Shown here piece after piece: positions 16,080-24,797 of a stretch of DNA of 25,244 nt. A program made the translations under genes and the position numbers. Source of the DNA: Lachnospiraceae bacterium UBA3863 (GTDB lineage Bacteria; Bacillota; Clostridia; Lachnospirales; Lachnospiraceae); assembly GCA_002392385.1 (NCBI GenBank), contig DGGX01000117.1, positions 1 to 25,244 on the forward strand, read 5' to 3'. Within the stretch, counting starts at the first letter, position 1. Every line of letters begins with the position of its first letter. The notes below the pieces were generated by a model. The model made no database searches and had not been told where the DNA came from. It saw nothing but the letters and a program-made list of their open reading frames with translations.

Positions 16080-16144
16080 CTCACACAGGGGACGGTTCTC
16101 TGTGTGAGATGGGCTCTCACAGGGGACGGTTCTCTGTGTGAGCC
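16080..16144 (+). repeat. REP-like palindrome pair (right)
   Basis: Two tandem units at 16080-16108 and 16111-16144 match the pair at 8393-8451 in core and orientation; the 29 bases 16080-16108 equal 8393-8421. The outer arms of the second unit (GGGCTC and GAGCCC) are again self-complementary. They sit between convergent genes. Confidence 0.85.
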
Positions 16145-16157
16145 CTGTCATCCACAA

Positions 16158-16207
16158 TGAAAGATACCGCCGTGATCCCAGGATCACGGCGGCACCTTTT
16201 GTATTAC
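16158..16207. terminator. Bidirectional terminator between esterase and lipoprotein genes
   Basis: CCGCCGTGATCC (16167-16178) pairs with GGATCACGGCGG (16181-16192). On the plus strand CACCTTTTGTATT follows and would end the esterase transcript. On the minus strand ATCTTTCATTGTG follows and would end the lipoprotein operon. Sequence and spacing closely match the terminator at 15001-15050. Confidence 0.82.
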
Positions 16208-16225
16208 TCTTTTTCCTTCCAGTGT

Positions 16226-19200
16226 TTACGGTTCTGAAGGTGCCTTTTCTTCCGTTGTCGTTTCGGAAGCAGGTTCCTTCTCAGGCTCTTTGGCGGGTTT
16301 CTTTGTTTCCGCCGGCTTCGCTTCCTCAGTCACGGCAGGCTCCTCTGCCGGGGCTTCCGTCGGAGCGGCCGCGGTTGTCTCTGCAGGCGTCTCGCCGGCT
16401 TCCGCAGGCACGTCCGCAGGTGTCTCGGAGGTCTCTTCTCCGGTTTCCGCAGGTGCGCCTGCGGTTGTCTCAACGGCTGCCTCCTCAGATGTGGGCTCTG
16501 TCTCGATTTCCGTAGTTTCTTCGGTTACCGCGGCTCTCCCTGCCTCTGCAGGCGCAGTCACATCGCTGATGTTGACGGTGAGTCTGCCGCCGTCATAGCT
16601 GTCATTGCCTTCCGGGCTGACAACGAACAGGAGAATGTCTCCCGCCTTGACCTCGAAGGTCTCGTCAAAGGTCTCCTTCTTCTCCGCGGAGAAATTGCCG
16701 GTCGTGCCGATCCACTTTTTCTCCTTGCCGTTCAGGAAGATCCGCATGCAGGTGCCGTCAGCGGAGCTGTCGTCGCTGTTCGCGAACTTCGTGTAGTCGC
16801 CCTTGACCTGGATCGTGCCGTCCCTGGCCACGACCCACTTGTAGGCTGCGCTCTTGCCGCTGCCGGGTTCGACGAAGTCGGCCTTAAGCTCGGGCTTGCC
16901 GCCGTCAAAGTAGCGGTCGTTGTCCTTGTCGTAGGGCAGTTTGGAGAAGTTCTTGCCGTTCCAGTCGCTGGAGCCGTAGTACCAGCCGTCTGTACCGTGC
17001 TTGCCGAAGCTGGTCTTCAGGGTGGTGTCGTTGGTCCTGTCAGGATCAGGCGTCACCTCGCTGTAGGCATCCTGCGAAGGCTCCTCGGGCTCCTCAGGCT
17101 CCTCGGCGGTCTTGTCGCTGATGGTTACTTTCAGGCGGCCGCCGTCCCAACTGTCGTTGCCCTCGGGATTGACGGCAAAGATCAGGATATCGCCGGCCTT
17201 GACTTCGTACTCCTCGTCGAAGGTCACAGTGCGCTCATCAGAGAAGTTGCCCTGGATATCGCCGCCCATCCACTTCTTCTCGGTACCGTTCAGGAAGATA
17301 CGGACAGTCGTGCCGTCGGCGGAAGCGTCGTCGCTGTTGGCGAACTTGGTATATTCGCCCTTGACGCTGATCGTGCCGTCCTTGGCGACGACCCACTTAT
17401 AAGCCGCGTTCATGCCGTTGCCGGGTTCCACGAAGTCTGCCTTGAGTTCAGGCTTGCCGTCCTTGTAATAGCGTCCCGCTTCCTTGTCGTAGGGGAGCTT
17501 GGCAAAATTCTTGCTGTCCCATTCGCAGGTACCATAGTACCAGCCGTCTGTACCATGCTGACCGAAGGCTTCGGCCAGAACAGTGTTGTTGGTGCGGTTC
17601 GGATCAGGCTCGACCTCTTCGTAGCCGTCCTCGCCGGAGCCGGCCTTGTCACTGATGGTGACAGCCAGACGCCCGCCGTCGCTGCTGTCGTTGCCCTCGG
17701 GATTGACGGCAAAGATCAGTACGTCACCCTTCTTGACGTCGTAGTTCTCGTCAAAGGTCACGTTCTGGTCCTCGGCAAAGCTGCCGATGGTGCCCAGCCA
17801 CTTCTTCTCCTCCCCGTTGAGGAAGATACGGACACAGGTGCCGTCAGCGCCTTCATCCTCGCTGTTGGCGAACTTGGTGTAGTCGCCCTTGACGTTGATG
17901 GTACCGTCCTGGGCCACAACCCACTTGTAGGCGGCGTTCCTGCCCTGTCCGGGCTCGACATAATCTGCCTTGAGTTCGGGCTTGCCGTCATTGTAGTAGC
18001 GGTCGTTGTCCTCGTCGTAGGTCAGCTTGGAGAAATTCTGGCTGTCCCAGTCGCACATGCCGTAGTACCAGCCGTTGCTGCCCTGTTTGCCGAAATCATC
18101 GGCCAGGACGGCGTTGTTGGTACGGTCGGGATCGTCAGGCTCATCCGGATCGTCGGGCTCATCGGGCTCGTCGCTTCCGGAAACCTTGAATCTGGCATTG
18201 AGACGGCCGGCGTCCCAGGCGTTGTTGCCGTCAGGAACGATCTGGAAGCTGAAGATATCGCCCGCCTTGACATTCAGCTCCTTGAAGTCGAAGTCGAGGA
18301 CGTTGTCATTGCCGTCGCCCTGTTTGACAGCGACCTTCTTGTTCAGGATCTGCTTGTTGTTCTGGCTGATGATCAGCGTGATGCCGTCCGGCCAGGAAGG
18401 ATTGCTGTCGTTCTGTCCGTATTTGACATAGCTGCCGGTGAGATCGACCTGCCCGTCGTCCTTGACGACCCACTTGTAGATGGGCTGCATCTTGGCACCG
18501 GGGTGGACATAGTCCTTCTTCATCTCCAGGCCGCTGTCCTTCTGGGAGAGCCATGCATCGCCGTTTCTCTTGGTGAGAAGCTTGGCGTTTCCGAGGGATG
18601 TGCCCTCCATGAACCACCAGCCGTCATTGCCCTGATCGACAGAAGAGAGCTTGCCGAGTTCGGTGTTGTTGTCGTTGCCGGCGGTGAGGTTCACTTCTTC
18701 AGAATCCTCGATCACCACGGAGAGTCTGCCGCCGTCCCAGGCGTTATTGCCGTCGCGGCAGATCTGGAAGCTCAGCTTGTCACCGCGCTTGACGTCCAGT
18801 TTATTGAATTCGAAGTCGAGGACGCTGTCGTTGCCGTCGCCCCGTTTGACCTTCACCTTCTTGGTCAGAAGGACCTTGTTGTTCTTGTAGACTTTGAGTG
18901 TGATGCCGTCCGGGAAATTCGGGTTGGAATCCTCCTGGCCGAACTTGACGTAGGAACCGGTGATATCTACCTTGCCGGTCTCGCCGCAGACGAACTGGTA
19001 GATAGGATCCTGCGTGGCGCCGGTATGGACAAAGTCCTTCTTCATCTCCAGGCCGTCGGTCCTTCTGGAGTTCCATCCCTCGCCGTCAGGCGTTCTCTTC
19101 GTAAGTACCTTGGCGTCGGAGGGGGAGGAGCCTTCCAGGAACCACCAGCCGTCAGTGCCCTGCTCTGTGGAATCCAGGTCATTCAGGGAGGTGTTGTTGT

Positions 19201-21553
19201 CGTTGCTGCCTGCCTTCACCTTGGGCGTCTTGTTCGCGTCCTCGATGACGAACATGTACTTGCCGCCGTCGTAAGCGTTGTTGGGACCCGGATCCACGAC
19301 CATGGTGATGGCGTCGCCCTTCTTCACGCTGACATCATTGACAGACAGGGACTTGGTCACTTCTTTATCGGTCCTGGGGGCAAAATACTGCTTCTTGAGG
19401 ACCTTGCCGTTCTTCATCAGATAGACGGTGACGCCGTCGGGGAAGCTCGGATTGGCGTCCATGTTCAGGAGCTTGGTGTATTCCAGGTCGATGTTGATCT
19501 TGCCGTTCTCGGCGGCGATCCACTTGACGTTGGCGGACTTGCCCTTGTTTCCGGGCATGATGTAATCCTTCTTGATCTCCACGCCGTCGCTGGTGTAGTA
19601 CTTGTCACCGCCGGACATGCGCTCCACGTTCACGGCAAAGGAGGGATCGTGATAATAACCGAACTGATAATACCACCCGTTCTTGCCCTGCTTGCCGAAA
19701 TCATCCTTGGTGGAGGCGAAATTGGTCCGTTTGCCGGAGGGCTTGACGCTCTTCTCGTTCTTGCCCACCAGTCCGCTTGTGCTGTGGATGGCGAATTCAT
19801 ACTTGCCGCCGTCATAGGCTGTGTTGTCCAGGCCGTTGATGACCATGGTGATGTACTGGCCTTTTCTGACCTTGACGCCGCTGACATCCAGCCTCCTGGT
19901 CACTTCGCGGTCCACTTCCGGCACGAAGGTCTCCTGGCGCAGGAGGGTGCCGTCGAGATAGATGGAGACGCGGGTGCCGTCCGGCCAGGCGGGGTTGGCG
20001 TCCTCATTCCTGGTCTTGGTATAGGAAGCGAGCACGTTCACGGTGCCGTTCTGCGCCACCTTCCATTTGATGATGGCAGACCGGTCGTGCGGGCCGGGGT
20101 TGACATAATCGCGCTTGATCTCCAGAAAATCATTGCTGAAGTATCTGTCTTCACCCTTGTCATAAGGGGCCGCGTTATATGCGTTGAAGGGGTCGTCACC
20201 GTAGCCCCACTGGAAGATGAAGCCGTTGCTGCCCTGGGGACCGAAATCAACGCCCACATCCGCCCAGTTCTGGCGGGTCTCGGGGGTATTGATCTTCACG
20301 GCGCTCTCGTCCGACAGCCCGTTGACATCGAAGATCGTGATATCGAAGGCGCCGCCGTCATAGGAGGAGTTTCCCTCGGCGTCCACCATGAAGTAGAGAC
20401 GGTCTTCCGGTGTCACGTACAGCTTGGGAATACGTGTACGGATCTTGTTCTCCCCTTCGTCCGGGGCGTCCACGTGTTCCTCGTACAGGAGCTCGTCGTT
20501 CTTAAAGACCTTGACTTTGACGCCGTCCGGGAAGTCCGGGTTGCCGTCATGCTGTTCGAATTTGGAGTAGCGCACGCGGAGATCCACATTGCCGCTGACA
20601 GCCGGCGTCCAGGTCAGGATCGCGTTGTCGTTGATGGCGGGGTGGATGAATCCGCTGCTGATGGTGAGGTTGGGGGAAGTGCAGTTGATGTACTCGCCCT
20701 CATTCTCGTGGGAGACCAGTGCGGCGTCCTCGGGAGATGTGCCGAACATATACTCCCAGCCATTGTTCCCCTGCACGCCGAAGTCCTCGACGCTGTTGGC
20801 ATTGTTGTCGACGCGGAAGATGTCCTCCGCGCTCACAGGCGGCTCCGCGTTTACGTCGGAGATGGCCGCGTAGAGAGTGCCGCCGTCGAAAGCATTGTTC
20901 GCGCGGGGATCCACGACAAAATACAGGCTCTCGTGCCTCTTCACGCTGAGTCCGTCCACACGGATCTGCGCCAGTGTCTCCTCCGTGGTGCTGATATCCA
21001 CGTTTTCGAGCTTCAGAAGCTCTGTACCCTTGTAGACCAGGAGCTGTACGCCGTCCGGATACCCCGGATTCGCGTCTCCGTTCACGCTCTTGACATAGGT
21101 CACGACGACATTGACGTCGCCGTCCTCCGCCGCCCGCCACTCAAGGATCGGAGAGGCTGCCTCGGAAGTATGCAGGAACGTCTTCTTGACCTCCAGCCCG
21201 TTAGCGCCGGACTGGTAGTATTTCTCTCCGTCAAAAGAAGACAGTCTCCTGGACCGCTCCGGGTGGTCGGATCTCCCGTACCGGTAGAACCATCCGCCTT
21301 TCCCCTGTTCGCCGAAATCCACCACATTGAAGGCATTGTTGGTGCGGCCGGGAACATCCTCAAAGGGCGGTTCGTCGATCTCCTCCACTTCAAAATCTGA
21401 AGGCCAGGTCCCCGGGATCTGCGGAATATTCTTCATAGCCGCGCTGCCGCCTGCGCATCCGGCCAGAATTCCGATAGCTGCCAGTACAGCAGCGCCCGCA
21501 GCGACTGCTGCCCGGTTCGCACTGAGAAATCTGCGCATTCTGTCTAAAAACAT
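16226..21553 (-). CDS. Giant lipoprotein with nine beta-rich modules
   Basis: I do not recognise this 1775-residue protein as a named family. It starts with a lipoprotein signal (hydrophobic 15-29, lipobox LAGC, Cys33). Nine related modules of about 165 residues follow. A typical module has a DFG.QG..GW.Y start, a KKDYV..G strand, W.A...G.I.V..Y.K, a PDG.V..YLNG segment, V..GD...F.V.P and a closing N..DGG.....I.D. This resembles jelly-roll carbohydrate-binding or surface-adhesion repeats; I see no catalytic motif. Modules 7-9 are nearly alike, 5 and 6 form a pair, and 1-4 are more diverged. A 110-residue Ala/Thr/Glu/Pro tail ends the protein, without LPXTG. The ATG follows GGGAGG, 48 bases after the GH32-like gene, so it is probably co-transcribed and binds or displays the same polysaccharide. 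Confidence 0.85.
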   Translation of the reverse strand: MFLDRMRRFLSANRAAVAAGAAVLAAIGILAGCAGGSAAMKNIPQIPGTWPSDFEVEEIDEPPFEDVPGRTNNAFNVVDFGEQGKGGWFYRYGRSDHPERSRRLSSFDGEKYYQSGANGLEVKKTFLHTSEAASPILEWRAAEDGDVNVVVTYVKSVNGDANPGYPDGVQLLVYKGTELLKLENVDISTTEETLAQIRVDGLSVKRHESLYFVVDPRANNAFDGGTLYAAISDVNAEPPVSAEDIFRVDNNANSVEDFGVQGNNGWEYMFGTSPEDAALVSHENEGEYINCTSPNLTISSGFIHPAINDNAILTWTPAVSGNVDLRVRYSKFEQHDGNPDFPDGVKVKVFKNDELLYEEHVDAPDEGENKIRTRIPKLYVTPEDRLYFMVDAEGNSSYDGGAFDITIFDVNGLSDESAVKINTPETRQNWADVGVDFGPQGSNGFIFQWGYGDDPFNAYNAAPYDKGEDRYFSNDFLEIKRDYVNPGPHDRSAIIKWKVAQNGTVNVLASYTKTRNEDANPAWPDGTRVSIYLDGTLLRQETFVPEVDREVTRRLDVSGVKVRKGQYITMVINGLDNTAYDGGKYEFAIHSTSGLVGKNEKSVKPSGKRTNFASTKDDFGKQGKNGWYYQFGYYHDPSFAVNVERMSGGDKYYTSDGVEIKKDYIMPGNKGKSANVKWIAAENGKINIDLEYTKLLNMDANPSFPDGVTVYLMKNGKVLKKQYFAPRTDKEVTKSLSVNDVSVKKGDAITMVVDPGPNNAYDGGKYMFVIEDANKTPKVKAGSNDNNTSLNDLDSTEQGTDGWWFLEGSSPSDAKVLTKRTPDGEGWNSRRTDGLEMKKDFVHTGATQDPIYQFVCGETGKVDITGSYVKFGQEDSNPNFPDGITLKVYKNNKVLLTKKVKVKRGDGNDSVLDFEFNKLDVKRGDKLSFQICRDGNNAWDGGRLSVVIEDSEEVNLTAGNDNNTELGKLSSVDQGNDGWWFMEGTSLGNAKLLTKRNGDAWLSQKDSGLEMKKDYVHPGAKMQPIYKWVVKDDGQVDLTGSYVKYGQNDSNPSWPDGITLIISQNNKQILNKKVAVKQGDGNDNVLDFDFKELNVKAGDIFSFQIVPDGNNAWDAGRLNARFKVSGSDEPDEPDDPDEPDDPDRTNNAVLADDFGKQGSNGWYYGMCDWDSQNFSKLTYDEDNDRYYNDGKPELKADYVEPGQGRNAAYKWVVAQDGTINVKGDYTKFANSEDEGADGTCVRIFLNGEEKKWLGTIGSFAEDQNVTFDENYDVKKGDVLIFAVNPEGNDSSDGGRLAVTISDKAGSGEDGYEEVEPDPNRTNNTVLAEAFGQHGTDGWYYGTCEWDSKNFAKLPYDKEAGRYYKDGKPELKADFVEPGNGMNAAYKWVVAKDGTISVKGEYTKFANSDDASADGTTVRIFLNGTEKKWMGGDIQGNFSDERTVTFDEEYEVKAGDILIFAVNPEGNDSWDGGRLKVTISDKTAEEPEEPEEPSQDAYSEVTPDPDRTNDTTLKTSFGKHGTDGWYYGSSDWNGKNFSKLPYDKDNDRYFDGGKPELKADFVEPGSGKSAAYKWVVARDGTIQVKGDYTKFANSDDSSADGTCMRIFLNGKEKKWIGTTGNFSAEKKETFDETFEVKAGDILLFVVSPEGNDSYDGGRLTVNISDVTAPAEAGRAAVTEETTEIETEPTSEEAAVETTAGAPAETGEETSETPADVPAEAGETPAETTAAAPTEAPAEEPAVTEEAKPAETKKPAKEPEKEPASETTTEEKAPSEP
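16559..21346 (-). repeat. Nine tandem protein modules in the giant lipoprotein
   Basis: Module positions in coding order are: 1, 20849-21346; 2, 20321-20812; 3, 19775-20275; 4, 19235-19732; 5, 18701-19204; 6, 18179-18679; 7, 17645-18124; 8, 17111-17599; 9, 16559-17038. Linkers are short. Those around modules 7-9 are acidic and Pro-rich (EPDEPDDPD, EEPEEPEEPS, EVTPDPD). Modules 1-6 carry a D.NP..PDG segment. In modules 7-9 this becomes ADGT..RIFLNG followed by KKW, so the array falls into at least three subfamilies. Confidence 0.85.
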
Positions 21554-21601
21554 CTATATCCTCCCGCCTGAAAACTCGGAATTTTGTCTGCATCCCGGGT
21601 A

Positions 21602-23116
21602 TCACTGATACACCGTTACATTCTCCATGGTTACGCCGCTGCGGATGGCGAACAGCTGCCAATCAGTCCCCTGCGACCGGTACATTCTGGCAGTGAGCGC
21701 GATCTCGTCATCTACATACAGACTTGCAACACCATCACACAGCAGCAGCGTCATATGAATGCTGTCGCGGCCGGCAAGATCCATCTCCATGAAGGACTGG
21801 GCGTCCTCCTCAAAGAGTTTCGTTGTGTTGTAGAATTCAACTCGTCCTTCTTTTACGTTGAACACGTACGACAATGCGCCGACGTTCTCACTGTTTGGCG
21901 CGAAGGAAATGCCGAACATGTCTTCCTTCCCGTACCCGGTGAGATCCGCCTCGATCCGGATCCCGGTGTCATAGGGCTCGAACTGTACCAGTTCGTAGTC
22001 CTTCCCGCTGAATTGTACCTTGTTCTTTCCGTCGAAGCTGACGGTCTCCGTGATGGTCAGAGGCGACAGGGCCGCTTCATGAGAGAGGCGTGCTTTCACC
22101 TTCTCATTCACCACAGGGACCAGTGATCCGTCTTCTTTCTGCGCGAGCTGGTGCACGACCATATTGCCGGCCCAGTCATAATCGTTCAAGTCGTCGTGCC
22201 CGATCTTGGTTCCGTTCCATCCCACCACATACAGGTGCTCTCCGTCCGTCTCCAGGCGGCCGGCGTAGAAACCGTTTCCGTCGATCGTATCCTTTTCTGG
22301 GCGTGTGAAGGGCCCGTGTATGTTATCGCTGACCCGGAAATGCACCACGCGGTCCGGCCACTGGTCGGAGAAGGCGAGATACCACTTGCCGCCGAACTGC
22401 AGCAGGGAAGGGCATTCCATGTTGGTGCCGTATCCCATATCGTCCTCGAAGAAGACGCCTTCGTCCTTCCACTTGTGCAGGTCCGTCGACGTATATCTCG
22501 CGATCACGCCGTTCTTGTCCTTGCGCGTGACCACCAGCATCCAGTAGCACTGCTCCTCCGGCACATAGAAGACGTAGGGGTCACGGAAATCATTGGTGGA
22601 GTAGTTCTCGTCCGTAAAGGTATCCTCCGGGATCTTGGTGAAGTGCTCGAGATCCGTCCCCTCCGCGTGCATGATCGCTTCCGCCGGCTCGTAATAATCA
22701 TTGTGCCCGGTAAAGAAGGCGTGGTACTTGCCTTCCTGATCCTTCATGACACAGCCCGTGCCCAGGGCATTGTCCTGTTCCGTCGCGGATTCCGCGTATG
22801 GGAGAACGATCCCTTTGTTTTCGAAGGTGCAGTAATCCTCTGTCTGCAGAAGGGCCCACGGATGATAGCCGGTCTTACCGTCCCTCTGGTCCAGCAGGTA
22901 GTAGATATTCATGCGGCCGTCTTCGAAATACGGCATCGTGTCACCCACATAGCCGTCTAATGTCATGGGAAACAGCGTGGCTGCTTCCTGCTCCTGTGCC
23001 GCCGTGTCCGTTTTCTGATCTGTTGTCCCCCCGGCAGCGTTCCCGCCCTGTCCGCAGGCACTCAGAAACAACAGCAGCCCTGCTGTCATCAGTGCGATGG
23101 CCTTCTTACTATTCAT
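21602..23116 (-). CDS. GH32-like lipoprotein (fructan-active family)
   Basis: The 504-residue product has a lipoprotein signal ending in the lipobox LSAC (Cys21) and a low-complexity linker. A five-bladed GH32-type propeller follows, then a C-terminal beta-sandwich (about 350-504). The stabiliser motif FRDP (Asp179) and acid/base motif ECPSL (Glu234) are intact. The nucleophile region reads VGDTMPYF (Asp59) rather than the usual WMNDPNG. Such VGD.MP forms occur among GH32 and clan-J relatives, so I expect activity on sucrose, inulin or levan at the cell surface, but specificity is open. I prefer the ATG at 23116, with AGAGAGG five bases upstream, over the in-frame GTG two codons earlier. It lies 30 bases after the cytoplasmic GH32 gene and heads towards the modular lipoprotein, in one operon. 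Confidence 0.85.
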   Translation of the reverse strand: MNSKKAIALMTAGLLLFLSACGQGGNAAGGTTDQKTDTAAQEQEAATLFPMTLDGYVGDTMPYFEDGRMNIYYLLDQRDGKTGYHPWALLQTEDYCTFENKGIVLPYAESATEQDNALGTGCVMKDQEGKYHAFFTGHNDYYEPAEAIMHAEGTDLEHFTKIPEDTFTDENYSTNDFRDPYVFYVPEEQCYWMLVVTRKDKNGVIARYTSTDLHKWKDEGVFFEDDMGYGTNMECPSLLQFGGKWYLAFSDQWPDRVVHFRVSDNIHGPFTRPEKDTIDGNGFYAGRLETDGEHLYVVGWNGTKIGHDDLNDYDWAGNMVVHQLAQKEDGSLVPVVNEKVKARLSHEAALSPLTITETVSFDGKNKVQFSGKDYELVQFEPYDTGIRIEADLTGYGKEDMFGISFAPNSENVGALSYVFNVKEGRVEFYNTTKLFEEDAQSFMEMDLAGRDSIHMTLLLCDGVASLYVDDEIALTARMYRSQGTDWQLFAIRSGVTMENVTVYQ

Positions 23117-23146
23117 AGACACCTCTCTGAAGCGCGATGCGCGAAA

Positions 23147-24643
23147 TCAAATAATCAGGTCATATTTCACGACATCCATGATCACGTCCCCGTCGGCGCG
23201 GAAGGAGATCTGTTCTGCCGACAGGTCTGTGTAAAGCGCAGCGCTCATGACCTTGCGTCCGCCGTCTATGAACACCTCGCAGCTATTGCGGTCCAGGATG
23301 ACGCGGAAGCGCAGCTCCTCCTGCGCGTTCTCCACGTAGCACCTGCGCTGGTGCACGATCGCGCGCCGGGAACCGGAGAACTTCCGGTCGATCTTGAGGG
23401 TCGACTCCGAAGGACGGAAGCGCAGGGAGGTATAAGTCTCCCCGTCCTCGGCAAACCGCAGGACGAATTTCTGGTAGCTTTTCTCAGGATCCGCCGGGCG
23501 GACCCGGATCTCCATATCCACGACTCTTCCGCGGACACCGTCCAGGTACATGCGCTCCTTCGTGAGGTGCACGTTCCGGTGCTCCACGCGGTTCCTTCTG
23601 CACAGATCCAGTTCCCGGATGGGCTGCTGATACAGGCGGCCATCCCGGACAGAGAGCTCCCTGGGGGTACTCATCTGGCCCGCCCAGACTGCCTCGGGAT
23701 CGCGGATCGCACAGGCATCCCAGTTCTGCATCCAGCCGATCATGACTCTGCGCCCGTCCGGCGTGAGGATGGTCTGCGGCGCATAGAAATCGATGCCGTA
23801 GTCGATCGCCTGGTCGTATTCCGGGCGGAAATCCGCCGTCTCCCGGTCATAATCGCCGATCAGGCAGAGCGTCCCGTTTCCGTTGTGATACTCGAATCCC
23901 TTCGGCTCCATATCCTGCGGACTTACGAGCAGCACCTGCTTCCCGTCCAGTCCGAAGAAGTCCGGGCACTCCCACATCCTGCCGAAACGGAGCCCGTTGG
24001 TGATCAGGACCTTCTCGAACTCCCAGTGAAAGCCGTCCCTGCTCCGGTAGAGCAGGATCCTGCTGTCCCCGCCGGCATCCGCGATGCGGCTTGAGACCAC
24101 GCAGCGGTACATCCCGTCAGGTTCCCGCCAGATCTTCGGATCCCGGAAGTCTCTGGGATCGCTGCCTTCGGGAAGCATGTTCTCCGAAATAACAGGGTTC
24201 GCCTCATATTTCTCATAATCTTCGCCGTCGCCGACCGCGACGCTCTGCGTCTGCAGGCTGCGCACGCGGCCGTCAGGCAGCTTGTGCATGATCACGGAGG
24301 TGTAGATCAGGAGATGTGTTCCATCCTCCAGTGTCACCGCGCTTCCGGAGAAGCAGCCATCCTGGTCATAGTACTCGTCCGGTGCCATGGCAGCCGGCAG
24401 ATACTCCCAGTGCAGCAGGTCCCTGCTGACGGCATGCCCCCAGTGCATCGGTCCCCAGATCGGGGTGTATGGATAGTACTGATAGAAAAGGTGATACTCT
24501 CCCCGGAACACACAGAACCCGTTCGGGTCATTCATCCAGCCGGTCCGCGGGGTCAGATGGAACAAGGGCCTCTGCTCCGGCAGGATCCGTTTGCCGTAGA
24601 TCTCCTCATAGCGTCGGGCTTCTCTCAATGCCTGACTTGACAT
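23147..24643 (-). CDS. Cytoplasmic GH32 beta-fructosidase / sucrose-6-phosphate hydrolase type
   Basis: This 498-residue enzyme hydrolyses beta-fructosidic bonds in sucrose, sucrose phosphate or imported fructo-oligosaccharides. The canonical GH32 motifs are present: WMNDPNG with nucleophile Asp39, FSGSAV (98-103), FRDPK with Asp168 and WECPD with Glu225. A C-terminal beta-sandwich (about 340-498) follows, with VFIDGG. There is no signal peptide, so it acts inside the cell. The start at 24643 is set by AAAGGAG; the open frame reaches 24727 but would run back through a terminator hairpin. A neighbouring ABC solute-binding protein, with no PTS gene visible, argues for unphosphorylated oligofructose as substrate rather than sucrose-6-phosphate. 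Only about 43 bases separate it from the upstream terminator, and I see no clear promoter there. Confidence 0.92.
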   Translation of the reverse strand: MSSQALREARRYEEIYGKRILPEQRPLFHLTPRTGWMNDPNGFCVFRGEYHLFYQYYPYTPIWGPMHWGHAVSRDLLHWEYLPAAMAPDEYYDQDGCFSGSAVTLEDGTHLLIYTSVIMHKLPDGRVRSLQTQSVAVGDGEDYEKYEANPVISENMLPEGSDPRDFRDPKIWREPDGMYRCVVSSRIADAGGDSRILLYRSRDGFHWEFEKVLITNGLRFGRMWECPDFFGLDGKQVLLVSPQDMEPKGFEYHNGNGTLCLIGDYDRETADFRPEYDQAIDYGIDFYAPQTILTPDGRRVMIGWMQNWDACAIRDPEAVWAGQMSTPRELSVRDGRLYQQPIRELDLCRRNRVEHRNVHLTKERMYLDGVRGRVVDMEIRVRPADPEKSYQKFVLRFAEDGETYTSLRFRPSESTLKIDRKFSGSRRAIVHQRRCYVENAQEELRFRVILDRNSCEVFIDGGRKVMSAALYTDLSAEQISFRADGDVIMDVVKYDLII

Positions 24644-24685
24644 GTCTGCTTCTCCTTTTAGTAAGTTTATTAACGTCAGATGGGT

Positions 24686-24733
24686 AATAAAAAACCTGCG
24701 CCGCGCTTCGGTTCCGGACCTCCGCACGGCGCA
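24686..24733 (-). terminator. Terminator between the solute-binding gene and GH32
   Basis: On the minus strand TGCGCCGTGC pairs with GCGCGGCGCA (24724-24733 with 24697-24706, one G-U pair), followed by GG and TTTTTTATT. The loop contains a smaller GGTCCGGAACC fold. It ends or attenuates transcription between the transporter and hydrolase genes. The 64 bases up to 24797 show nothing else. Confidence 0.85.
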
Positions 24734-24797
24734 AGCACGGCCGCAATTACATCAATAGTTTCTCAGCTGCCTTGTTCTTCCGTAAACAGTGATATCC

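Noticed and set aside
16997..21400. Open frame of 1467 codons opposite the giant lipoprotein
   Set aside because: It mirrors the repeats of the lipoprotein gene. The minus-strand frame has a signal peptide, lipobox, ribosome site and conserved modules, and the plus-strand frame has none.
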